NCBI RefSeq assembly: GCF_016907365.1
Contig: NZ_JAFBBV010000001.1
Span: 4,092,001 to 4,156,000 of the forward strand
Direction: 5' to 3'
Length of the DNA stretch: 64,000 nt
From: Oerskovia paurometabola
Lineage (GTDB): Bacteria > Actinomycetota > Actinomycetes > Actinomycetales > Cellulomonadaceae
In this document: positions 7,911-15,194 of the stretch, piece after piece
How positions within the stretch are numbered: the first letter of the stretch is position 1
How the letters are laid out: each line of letters starts with the position of its first letter
Made by a program: the position numbers and the translations under genes
The notes under the pieces: generated by a model
What the model saw: the letters and a program-made list of their open reading frames with translations, nothing else
What the model was told of the DNA's origin: nothing
The model's database searches: none

Positions 7911-8168
7911 ATGAAGTTCAAGAAGGCCATCGCCGTCATCGCCACGACCGCCGCACTGATGCTGGCAGCACCCACCGCCGCCAACGCCGCCGAGACCAAG
8001 ACGTACACGAACACGGCCTCGAGCTGCCGTCTTCTCGTGGTCACCTGGGTCAACGCCGGGGGTGGCGGCCCGTTCAACTCGACCTATGCCGTCAACAGCG
8101 GCCAGTCCAAGACCTTCAGCACCGCGGGTCACATCCTGAGCCACAAGTGGACGCCGGGCTGCTTCTGA
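7911..8168 (+). CDS. Small secreted protein with one likely disulfide
   Basis: 85 residues with a clear Sec signal peptide: MKFKK, a hydrophobic core, and an AxA-type cleavage site in PTAANA near residue 26. The mature part of about 59 residues is rich in Ser, Thr, Gly and Asn and holds just two cysteines (SSCRLL and the near-terminal PGCF), which could form one disulfide. AAGGAG precedes the ATG. No family is recognised; the size and make-up would fit a secreted bacteriocin-like or surface peptide, but nothing proves it. It has its own upstream region and a terminator hairpin downstream, so it is monocistronic. Confidence 0.75.
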   Translation: MKFKKAIAVIATTAALMLAAPTAANAAETKTYTNTASSCRLLVVTWVNAGGGGPFNSTYAVNSGQSKTFSTAGHILSHKWTPGCF

Positions 8169-8182
8169 CGTACTCATCCCCG

Positions 8183-8212
8183 GGGCCGGGCTTCGTCGCC
8201 GAAGCCCGGCCC
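8183..8212 (+). terminator. Hairpin terminator after the small secreted protein
   Basis: Perfect 12-bp GC-rich arms (8183-8194 and 8201-8212) with a 6-base loop, 14 bases after the stop codon. It probably also serves the convergent thioredoxin-NHL gene. Confidence 0.75.
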
Positions 8213-8256
8213 TGGGCGTGTCCCCGTCCGATCTCAGCCTGTCCGACGGCGCGGGC

Positions 8257-10380
8257 TCACCCCCGGAGCGGGAGCGTCAGCACCCGATCGTCCGGGGAAC
8301 CGTCCACGACCCGCACCGGCACGCCCCAGTCCTGCTGCGCGAGGTGGCAGGCAGGGAACACGTCGGGGTCGGGCGTCCCGTCGTCGAGCAGCGGCACGAC
8401 GTCGCACGACGCGGCCTGGGCGGTCACGTGCAGCACGCCCTCGCCCACCGCAGGGTTCACGACGAGGGCTCGGACGAGGTCGGTCCCGGTCCCGGCGCCG
8501 TCGAGCAGCAGCTCGGGCGGCGTCGCGCTCACGGTCAGGCGCGTCGAGGGCCCGTACCGGTCGTCGAGCTTCTGCCCGGGTGCGGGCGAGAACGGCACGT
8601 CGAGCCGCAGTTCCCCGGCCACGACGTCGGTGACGGGTCGCTGCGTGCGGTGCGCGCCGCCGTCGAGCACCTCTCCCGCGAGCGTCGCCGGGAGCGCGAC
8701 GCGCGTGATGCGGTGCGCGGCGGACTCCACGACGAGCAGGTCGACGCGCGCCCCCGCCGCGGTGGCCTCACCGGGAGCCCAGGGCTCCCCGTCCAGGAGC
8801 ACGACGACGTCGCTCGGCTCCGCGAGGCCCGTCGCCAGGGTCGTCACCGTGGCCGGTGACGCGTCCACCCCGGTGTCCGCGGGGACGTAGCGACGGATCG
8901 CCCCGTTGTAGGTATCGGCGACGACCACGCTGCCGTCGGGCAGCGTCGCGACCCCGAGGGGGTGCTGGAGCATCGCCTGGTCGGCGGCCCCGTCGCGGTG
9001 CCCGAAGTCGAACAGCCCCTGCCCGACGGCGGTGCGCACCTCTCCCTGCGTCGTCCCGGCGACCGGGGTCACCACGCGCAGCGCCGACGTCTCCGAGTCC
9101 GCGACCCACACGCGCCGGTCCGGGCCGACGGCCAGCCCGGACGGCTGCGCGAACCAGGCGTCGACGAGCGGCCCGTCGAGCAGACCTTCGTTCATGGTGC
9201 CGCCGACGAGGTCGATCGATCCCTGCTCGCCGTCGAAGGCCCACAGCGAGTGGTTGCCCGCCATCGCGACGAGGAAGGCCCCCATCTGCTCGACCCAGGC
9301 CACGTCCCAGGGCGAGGACAGCTTCTGCAGCACCGCGCCGCCCGCGTTCTCGATCGTCGCGGGCAGGCCCGCGGGCCTGGGCTGCTCCGGCGTGTTCGCG
9401 CCGACGAGGACCGTGAGTCGCGACCCGAACGGACCGTCGACCTCGGCGAGCGTCCCACCGACCGGCGCACCACCGTCAGCGGCCGCGAGCACGTTGTCGA
9501 CCGCCCCCACCATGTACTGCTGGCCGTTCCCCGCGACCGTCGTCACCCGGCCGTCCGCGAGGCGCACGCCGCGCAGCGCGTGGTTGACCGTGTCCGCGAC
9601 CAGGACGTCGTAGCCGAGGTGGGCGCGCAGCTCGGTCGGGACCAGGCAGAGCCCGTTGGGCTCGCTGAACCGCGCCACGTCCGGCCCGCCGTCGACGAGC
9701 CCGCGCTCGCCCGAGCCGATGCGCCGGACGAGCGTCTCGCCGTCGGGCCCGAGCTCGGCGAGCGAGTGGTGCCCCGCGTCCGCGACCAGAAGGTTGCCTC
9801 CCGGGAGCGCGATCGCCTTGGCGGGGAAGCGCAGCGTGCCCGACGTCGGCGCGGGAGGCACGTAGACGTCGCCCGCCCCCGCGGCCACCGAGCGCAGCGT
9901 GCCCTTGGCGCGGTGCTCGGTCACGAGCTCGTCGACGAGCGCGGTGAGCGCCGACGCGTGCCCCTCGCCCGCCATCTGCGCGACGACGTAGCCCTCGGGG
10001 TCGATCACGACGAGCGTCGGCCAGGCCCGCGCGGTGTACGCGGACCAGGTGACGAGCTCGGGGTCGTCGAGGACGGGGTGGCGCACCTCGTAGCGCTCGA
10101 CCGCGGCGGCGAGCGCGACCGGGTCTGCCTCGTGCTCGAACTTCGGCGAGTGGACGCCGATGATGACGAGGTCGTCGCGGCGCGCCTCCTCGAGCTCGCG
10201 CAGCTCGTCGAGGACGTGCAGGCAGTTGACGCAGCAGAACGTCCAGAAGTCGAGGACGACGACCCGCCCGCGCAGGTCCGCGAGCGAGACGTCACGGCCG
10301 CCGGTGTTGAGCCACCCCCGGCCGACGAGCTCGGAGGCGCGGACGCGGGGCAGGCGGGCGTGGGGGGTCGTGGAGGTCAC
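8257..10380 (-). CDS. Thioredoxin-like/NHL-repeat fusion protein
   Basis: 707 residues. Residues about 10-170 form a thioredoxin/TlpA-like domain with the redox motif in FWTFCCVNCLHVL (Cys50 and Cys53 form CxxC, with an extra Cys49) and the cis-proline region RAWPTLVVI. Residues about 190-530 are NHL-type beta-propeller repeats (LLVADAGHHSLAEL, VLVADTVNHALRGV, VWVADSETSALRVV, VVVADTYNGAIRRY). This is the domain order of NHLRC2-like proteins. No signal peptide is seen, so it is probably cytoplasmic. GTG at 10380 is chosen by homology; its ribosome site is weak. Molecular role unknown. Confidence 0.85.
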   Translation of the reverse strand: MTSTTPHARLPRVRASELVGRGWLNTGGRDVSLADLRGRVVVLDFWTFCCVNCLHVLDELRELEEARRDDLVIIGVHSPKFEHEADPVALAAAVERYEVRHPVLDDPELVTWSAYTARAWPTLVVIDPEGYVVAQMAGEGHASALTALVDELVTEHRAKGTLRSVAAGAGDVYVPPAPTSGTLRFPAKAIALPGGNLLVADAGHHSLAELGPDGETLVRRIGSGERGLVDGGPDVARFSEPNGLCLVPTELRAHLGYDVLVADTVNHALRGVRLADGRVTTVAGNGQQYMVGAVDNVLAAADGGAPVGGTLAEVDGPFGSRLTVLVGANTPEQPRPAGLPATIENAGGAVLQKLSSPWDVAWVEQMGAFLVAMAGNHSLWAFDGEQGSIDLVGGTMNEGLLDGPLVDAWFAQPSGLAVGPDRRVWVADSETSALRVVTPVAGTTQGEVRTAVGQGLFDFGHRDGAADQAMLQHPLGVATLPDGSVVVADTYNGAIRRYVPADTGVDASPATVTTLATGLAEPSDVVVLLDGEPWAPGEATAAGARVDLLVVESAAHRITRVALPATLAGEVLDGGAHRTQRPVTDVVAGELRLDVPFSPAPGQKLDDRYGPSTRLTVSATPPELLLDGAGTGTDLVRALVVNPAVGEGVLHVTAQAASCDVVPLLDDGTPDPDVFPACHLAQQDWGVPVRVVDGSPDDRVLTLPLRG

Positions 10381-10461
10381 CGGACCATTCTGCTCGCACG
10401 CCGGGCAGCGCTCGACCTCGCCCTGTCGGCAGCGGCTACCCACGGACGAGCAGTACGAGCC

Positions 10462-10731
10462 CTAGCCCGATCGGTCGATCCGCCCCGTGACGCGCACGAC
10501 GACTGCGACGCCGTCGACCTCCTGCGGTACGTCGCCCGTCGCGGCGGCGTCGACGACGTTGACCTGGAGGCACCAGGTGTCGGCGGCCTCTGACCGTGCC
10601 TTCGCAGCACCGGAACGCCCGGCCGCGTCAGCCCCCTCGTGCCTCAGGCCGATCCCCGTCACGCCGTCCTGGCCCGCGAGGGCCTGCTTGAGCGCGGCCT
10701 TGGCCTCGCGGGCCTGCTCGATGCTCGCCAC
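10462..10731 (-). CDS. Small protein resembling the N-terminal domain of the adjacent peptidase
   Basis: 89 residues starting at the GTG at 10731, which has GGAGG nine bases upstream. The pattern AREAKAALKQAL, then GVTGIGLRHEG, then WCLQVNVVD, then VAVVVRVTGRI mirrors, in the same order, AREIKSQLADF, LALGLAPREG, YGIAVRYRL and VVDVRRTGRI in the N-terminal 100 residues of the serine peptidase encoded 41 bases upstream. No peptidase core is present. It may be a free-standing prodomain, inhibitor or partner of that enzyme. Same strand and close spacing suggest one operon. The assignment rests on this visual comparison only. Confidence 0.6.
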   Translation of the reverse strand: MASIEQAREAKAALKQALAGQDGVTGIGLRHEGADAAGRSGAAKARSEAADTWCLQVNVVDAAATGDVPQEVDGVAVVVRVTGRIDRSG

Positions 10732-10772
10732 CGGTACCACCCTCCGACCGTCCGCCGCGGGTCGAGGCGGGC

Positions 10773-11813
10773 TCAGCGCGCGAGCCGGGCGTCGAGCGCG
10801 GCGAGGACGGTGTCGATCGGGTTGACGTACGTCAGCCCGGTCCCATTCTCTCCCCCGGTCTCCGACCCGGCAAAGAGCAGCCCGAGCGCGACGCCGTCCG
10901 CGCGGTACACGAGCGACCCCGAGTCGCCGCCGCGCGAGAACGGTCCGGTACCGGTCGACTCGACCTCGATCTGGTCGTCGAAGCGCAAGGCGCCGAGGTC
11001 CTCGCCGTAGCCGACCACGACGTCGTCGAGCTCGATCGCGGTGACACGCCCCGCGGTGACGGCGGTCGTCCGGCCGATCTTGCCGACCGTCTCGCCGCCG
11101 AGCGCGACGGCCGTGGTCGTGATGAGGCCCACGGGGTAGTCGAGGTCGACGTCGGGGTCGTCGAGCAGGGCGACCGCGGCGTCGACCGTCGCGGTCCGCC
11201 CGCGCGCGAGGGGCACGGTCGCGGCGAGGGTGCCCACCTGGTCGGCGGGGGCGCGTCCGCCGTCGGCGGGCCCGGGCTGCACGACGGCGTCCCCCACCTG
11301 CGCGCGCGGCGAGCCCGCGAGCACGTGGTAGTTGGACAGGGCGTGCAACGTGTCCCCGACGAGGACGAACGCGCCGAGCGTGCCTGCCGTGACGTCGACG
11401 TGCGCGATCGAGACCCCGGGGCGCAACGGCCGCACCCGGCCGGTCTCCCCCGCCGCCAAGGCGGTCACGACCGGCGGACGCGGGCCGGTGCCCGTCGACC
11501 GGGAGAGCGCACGGATCCGCCCCGTCCGGCGGACGTCCACGACCGGGCCCGCCTCGGACGCGACGCGTCGGGCGATGCTGCGCACGGCCGGGACCCCCAG
11601 GCGGTAGCGGACCGCGATGCCGTACCCGCCGCCCTCGCGCGGCGCCAGCCCGAGCGCGAGCGTGGGAGCCCACGCGTCCCGGCCGTCGGGTGCTTCCTGC
11701 TCTCCGTCACCGGCCGGCTGCGCCGCGCTCGCCGTCGCGTGCGTGCCCGCGGCGAGATCGCGCGCGAAGTCCGCGAGCTGGCTCTTGATCTCCCGTGCCT
11801 CGTCCCTGTCCAT
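10773..11813 (-). CDS. Trypsin-like (S1-type) serine peptidase without signal peptide
   Basis: 346 residues. A helical and beta N-terminal region (1-100) precedes a chymotrypsin-fold domain with all three catalytic residues in order: His163 in SNYHVLAG, Asp211 in TATVDAAVALL and Ser298 in RGGDSGSLVY. There is no leader or membrane segment, so it appears cytoplasmic, as in the NAL1-like group of trypsin-fold proteins. The start is the ATG of MDRDEAREIK; an earlier GTG-start frame adds 11 unlikely residues. A small gene encoding a paralogue of its N-terminal domain follows on the same strand. Substrates unknown. Confidence 0.8.
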   Translation of the reverse strand: MDRDEAREIKSQLADFARDLAAGTHATASAAQPAGDGEQEAPDGRDAWAPTLALGLAPREGGGYGIAVRYRLGVPAVRSIARRVASEAGPVVDVRRTGRIRALSRSTGTGPRPPVVTALAAGETGRVRPLRPGVSIAHVDVTAGTLGAFVLVGDTLHALSNYHVLAGSPRAQVGDAVVQPGPADGGRAPADQVGTLAATVPLARGRTATVDAAVALLDDPDVDLDYPVGLITTTAVALGGETVGKIGRTTAVTAGRVTAIELDDVVVGYGEDLGALRFDDQIEVESTGTGPFSRGGDSGSLVYRADGVALGLLFAGSETGGENGTGLTYVNPIDTVLAALDARLAR

Positions 11814-12009
11814 GCGTCGAGAGTGGCACGGTCCACCGACACGCACGTGACGAGCGTCACCGTGTCGCTGAGGCCGTTCGCTTCACAAAACAGACTGTCA
11901 GGAAAACTTCTTCCGTGAAGTCGCGTCATGAAGTCCGGGTTCGCCCCTCTTGAGAGGTGTACACAGTTTCTCCGCCGCGAGACCCGCGGCCCTCACCTTG
12001 AGAGTGATC

Positions 12010-12234
12010 ATGCACCTCGACCACGCGTTCCGGCCCTCGACCGACGAGCTCCGTTGCGCCATCCTCTGGGCCCTCGACCACGACCGTGCCGCCCTCGTCG
12101 AGCACCGGGCCTACGCGCACCTCAACCTGCGCAGCCCGGTGCGCCGGGCCGCGGACGCCCGCCTCGTGCGCCGCTGGCTCGAGGCCTCGGCCGTGTCGTC
12201 CGTCATGACCAGCTCCCTGGCCATGGCAGCATGA
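12010..12234 (+). CDS. Hypothetical small protein (74 aa)
   Basis: 74 residues, rich in Ala, Arg and Leu, probably all helical, with no membrane segment, signal or known motif. Third positions are strongly G/C, as in real genes here. It ends four bases before the GTG of the PH-domain gene, so the two are likely co-transcribed. The upstream 196-base gap, shared with the divergent peptidase, holds an unusually A/T-rich patch near 11885-11920 that may be a promoter. Not recognised. Confidence 0.6.
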   Translation: MHLDHAFRPSTDELRCAILWALDHDRAALVEHRAYAHLNLRSPVRRAADARLVRRWLEASAVSSVMTSSLAMAA

Positions 12235-12238
12235 CCGC

Positions 12239-12613
12239 GTGATCGACTTCGACAACGCCTCGTTCGTCAAGCTCAGCCCCTGGGACCTGACGAGCGCCCA
12301 GAAGGACCTCCAGCAGATCCTGCACGCCGACGAGCAGGTCTACCTGGCCTTCAAGGGCATCCGTGACTCCGTGACGTTCACGAGCAAGCGCATCCTCGCG
12401 CTCAACGTCCAGGGCATGACGGGCAGGAAGAAGGACTTCACGACGCTGCCGTACAGCAAGATCCAGGCGTACTCGGTCGAGACCGCCGGGACGATCGACC
12501 TCGACTCCGAGCTCGTCCTGTGGTTCTCGGGGCTGGGCAGGGTCACGCTCGAGTTCGGGCGCGGCGTCGACATCTACACCGTGAACCGGCTCCTGGGCGA
12601 CAAGGTCCTCTGA
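12239..12613 (+). CDS. PH domain-containing protein (bacterial PH, YvbH-like)
   Basis: 124 residues. The sequence LHADEQVYLAFKGIRDSVTF followed by TSKRILALNVQGMTGRKKDF and TTLPYSKIQAYSVETAGTID is the hallmark of bacterial pleckstrin-homology proteins (bPH), a beta-sandwich ending in a helix. No enzyme motif. GTG start five bases after the preceding stop. Function of this group is largely unknown. Confidence 0.85.
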   Translation: MIDFDNASFVKLSPWDLTSAQKDLQQILHADEQVYLAFKGIRDSVTFTSKRILALNVQGMTGRKKDFTTLPYSKIQAYSVETAGTIDLDSELVLWFSGLGRVTLEFGRGVDIYTVNRLLGDKVL

Positions 12614-12623
12614 CCTCCGCCGT

Positions 12624-13082
12624 CTACCGGCTGACGTCGACCCACTGCGCCCCGGCGAGCTCCGCGAGCCGTCCGGGCGTGATCGCGAACGCGCTCGTCG
12701 GGCTGCCCGCCGCCGGGTAGACCGTCTCGAAGCCCTGCAACGACACGTCGCAGTACACCGTCACGGGCCCGCTGTGCCCGAACGGCCCCACCCCGCCGAT
12801 CGGCTGCCCCGTCAGAGCGGTCGCGCTCTCGGCGTCGAGCATGCGCGGCTTGGTCCCGAACGTCGCCTTGAACTTCGCGTTGTCGACCCGTGCGTCGCCC
12901 CGCGTCACGAGCAGGAAGCTGCGCTCGCCGTCGCGCAGCGCGAGCGTCTTCGCGATCTGCCCCGGCTCGACCCCGAGCGTCGCCGCGGCCATCTGGACCG
13001 TCGCGGTGTCCTCGCCCGTGTCGAGGACCGTGAGGTCGGGGGCCTGGGCGTCGAAGAAGGCGCGGGTGCGGTCGGTGCTCAC
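12624..13082 (-). CDS. YbaK/EbsC-family aminoacyl-tRNA deacylase-like protein
   Basis: 152 residues of the YbaK/ProX editing-domain family, which hydrolyse mischarged tRNA such as Cys-tRNA(Pro). Family signposts: QIAKTLALRDG, FLLVTRGDARVDNAKFKATF and GVGPFGHSGPVTVYCD with the conserved GxxPFG. GTG at 13082 follows GAGGAG eight bases upstream; the longer open frame above it is not protein-like. It is convergent with the PH-domain gene and co-directional with the WYL regulator, 70 bases apart. Confidence 0.88.
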   Translation of the reverse strand: MSTDRTRAFFDAQAPDLTVLDTGEDTATVQMAAATLGVEPGQIAKTLALRDGERSFLLVTRGDARVDNAKFKATFGTKPRMLDAESATALTGQPIGGVGPFGHSGPVTVYCDVSLQGFETVYPAAGSPTSAFAITPGRLAELAGAQWVDVSR

Positions 13083-13152
13083 GGCAGGTCTCCTCGGGGT
13101 CGGCAGGTGGCCATCATCGCGCGGACTCCTGGAACGCGAAACCCTCGACCGT

Positions 13153-13935
13153 TCAGGCGACGGGCACCGCGCCCGACGGCGGGGTCCCCACCTCCGCGAC
13201 CGGCCGCGGCACGTACGTCTCGCCCGTGAGGTCCGCGCGCTCGACGCGGTCCAGGCGGAACCAGCGGACGGCGTCCCGGGACCGGCACCACGCGACGAGG
13301 TACCAGGCATCCTCCCTGTGCGCCAGGATCACGGGCTCGACCCGGCGGGCCGACTCGTGGCCCCGCGCGTCGCGGTACCGGATCGCGAGCACGAGCGACC
13401 GCGCGAGGGCCTGCTCGACCGCACGCAGGACCTGTAGGTGCACCCGGGCGCGCGGCACGGGTCCGCCTGTCGTGCCGTCGCCGTCGGTCGTCGCGCCGCC
13501 GGGCGGGGGGATCGTCCCGTCCGGGGCAGGCCGCGCCCCGGCACCCCGGTCGATCCACACCCTCGCCGCGAGGGCCGCCGCCCGCTCGCGCGCCTGCGGA
13601 CCGAGCGCGTCCCAGACCTTGCCCTGCGCGGCCGCTGCGTCCACCGCGAACGGGCTGCCAGGTGGGAGGGCGGCGAGCGCGACCGCGACCGCGACCGCCT
13701 GCTGCGGCGTGAAGTTGACGGGTGGCAGGGACGCGGACGGGTCGAGCACGTAGCCGCCGCCCGGCCCGGCCTGCGCCCAGATCGGCAGGCCGGCCTGCTG
13801 GAGCGCCGAGACGTCGCGCTTGATCGTGCGCTCGCTCACCTCGAGCAGGCGTGCGAGCCGGGGTCCCGTGGTCCCGCCGGGCCCTGCGCGGCGCAGCTCC
13901 TCTGCCACGGCGTAGAGCCGCTCGGTCTTGTTCAC
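13153..13935 (-). CDS. WYL-domain transcriptional regulator
   Basis: 260 residues. An N-terminal HTH of DeoR/HTH_11 type (NKTERLYAVAEELRRAG, then LARLLEVSERTIKRDVSALQ) is followed by a WYL domain (SLVLAIRYRDARGHESARRV, then EPVILAHREDAWYLVAWCRS and FRLDRVERA). WYL regulators often sense nucleic acid or small ligands. GTG at 13935 chosen; family members begin at this point. It is divergent from an alpha/beta hydrolase gene, and a 20-bp inverted repeat lies between the two starts, so it very likely controls that gene and itself. Confidence 0.88.
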   Translation of the reverse strand: MNKTERLYAVAEELRRAGPGGTTGPRLARLLEVSERTIKRDVSALQQAGLPIWAQAGPGGGYVLDPSASLPPVNFTPQQAVAVAVALAALPPGSPFAVDAAAAQGKVWDALGPQARERAAALAARVWIDRGAGARPAPDGTIPPPGGATTDGDGTTGGPVPRARVHLQVLRAVEQALARSLVLAIRYRDARGHESARRVEPVILAHREDAWYLVAWCRSRDAVRWFRLDRVERADLTGETYVPRPVAEVGTPPSGAVPVA

Positions 13936-13995
13936 GTGCCGCCTCCGTCGGGTCCGGGGCAGCGGACGCATCTCGCCCGGAACCCCTCGAACAAT

Positions 13996-14015
13996 GGTGA
14001 CAGACAGGTGTCACC
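13996..14015. promoter_or_regulatory. Operator-like inverted repeat between WYL regulator and hydrolase
   Basis: GGTGACAGACAGGTGTCACC: 7-bp arms GGTGACA/TGTCACC around a 6-base centre, 23 bases before the hydrolase ATG and 60 bases from the regulator start. Probable binding site for the divergent WYL protein (inference). Confidence 0.6.
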
Positions 14016-14037
14016 AGCGCCCCGGCAGGCTGGGGGC

Positions 14038-14772
14038 ATGACCACCACACAGCACAGCGAAGACCAGCAGGTCCACGTCGTCCTCGTCCCGGGCTTCTGG
14101 CTCGGGGCGTGGGCGTGGGACGACGTCGTCCCCCACCTCGAGGCCGCGGGCCTCGTACCGCACGCCGTGACGCTCCCCGGGCTCGACGACGTCGCGACCG
14201 ACCGCAGCCACCTCACCCGCGAGGACCACGTCCAGGCCGTGCGCGACGTGATCGCGCCCCTCGACGGGGACGTCGTGCTCGTGGGGCACAGCGGCGGGGG
14301 GCCCGTGATCCACGAGGTCGTCGACCGCGACCCCGCGCGCATCCGTCGCACGATCCACGTCGACACGGGGCCGCTGGTCGACGGCGCGTCGCTCTCCCCG
14401 GACCTGCCCGCGGGGACGGTCGAGGTCCCCCTGCCCTCGTGGGACGAGCTCGCGGCCGCGGGGTCGAGCCTCGACGGGATCGACGAGGCCGGGCTCGCCC
14501 GGTTCCGCGCACGGGCCGTCCCCCACCCGGGCGGCGTCGCCGGCGGCCGGGTGCACGTGAGCGACCCCGGGCGGCTCGACGTCCCGGCGACCGCGATCTG
14601 CACGAGCCTGCCCTCGGAGGTGCTGAAGCAGATGGCGCACCCCGGGCCGCCCCTGCACACCGAGCTCGGCGAGCTCGACGTCACGTACGTCGACCTCCCG
14701 ACCGGGCACTGGCCCATGTTCTCGCGGCCCGCCGACCTCGCGGCCGAGATCGTCCGGGCGGCGAGGGCGTAG
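14038..14772 (+). CDS. Alpha/beta hydrolase
   Basis: 244 residues with the alpha/beta-hydrolase fold. The oxyanion-hole region is VHVVLVPGFWLGAWAWDDVV, the nucleophile is Ser85 in VLVGHSGGGPV, and the catalytic histidine is likely in DLPTGHWPMFSRP near the end. Similar proteins are esterases or lactonases; the substrate is unknown. ATG at 14038 behind GGGGG. The regulator is divergent. Confidence 0.85.
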   Translation: MTTTQHSEDQQVHVVLVPGFWLGAWAWDDVVPHLEAAGLVPHAVTLPGLDDVATDRSHLTREDHVQAVRDVIAPLDGDVVLVGHSGGGPVIHEVVDRDPARIRRTIHVDTGPLVDGASLSPDLPAGTVEVPLPSWDELAAAGSSLDGIDEAGLARFRARAVPHPGGVAGGRVHVSDPGRLDVPATAICTSLPSEVLKQMAHPGPPLHTELGELDVTYVDLPTGHWPMFSRPADLAAEIVRAARA

Positions 14773-14882
14773 TCCCGAGCCGTTCCGGGGCCGAGCCGTC
14801 CCACCGGGTGCAGCACCGCCGAACGGGTGCATCCTGGAAGGAAGGGGTTCCGCCCGGAGCTCCCCGCTCAGGGAGGAACGTC

Positions 14883-15071
14883 ATGTCCGGTCTCACGCTC
14901 GCCGCCAGCGTCGACGCCGCGGTCTACGTGCCCACGGGGTCGGGCCCCGCGAACTGGTTCCTGCTCTTCGGCATCGTGCTCGTCGCGTCCATCATCGTGT
15001 TCATGGTCGTCGAGCTGGTCCGTGCCGCGCACGACCGGCGCCTCCCGCCGCACCGGCGCCTGTCGCACTGA
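14883..15071 (+). CDS. Small single-pass membrane protein (62 aa)
   Basis: 62 residues with one strong transmembrane helix (NWFLLFGIVLVASIIVFMVV) and a basic, His/Arg-rich cytoplasmic tail. GGGAGGAACGTC precedes the ATG, a good ribosome site. Family not recognised; probably a genuine small membrane protein. It is convergent with the S9 peptidase, with a long hairpin between. Confidence 0.65.
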   Translation: MSGLTLAASVDAAVYVPTGSGPANWFLLFGIVLVASIIVFMVVELVRAAHDRRLPPHRRLSH

Positions 15072-15112
15072 CCGCGAGGTCGGGTCGCAGACGGCCGGCG
15101 CCCCGCCGAGGG

Positions 15113-15169
15113 AGGACGTGCTGGGGCGAGGTAGGGCGCGACGCGCCCTGCCTCGCCCCAGCACGTCCT
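15113..15169. repeat. Long palindrome between convergent genes
   Basis: 28-bp arms (15113-15140 and 15142-15169) pair with one mismatch around a single base. The arm sequence is unrelated to the type A or B palindromes elsewhere in the window. Position between a forward and a reverse stop codon fits a two-way terminator. Confidence 0.8.
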
Positions 15170-15194
15170 ACCTCGCGCGGCCGCGGGTACCCGG

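Noticed and set aside
11928-12242. A 104-residue plus-strand frame overlapping the 74-residue hypothetical gene
   Set aside because: Very Arg/Pro-rich; the other frame has better codon use, and the PH-domain gene follows it in an operon-like fashion.
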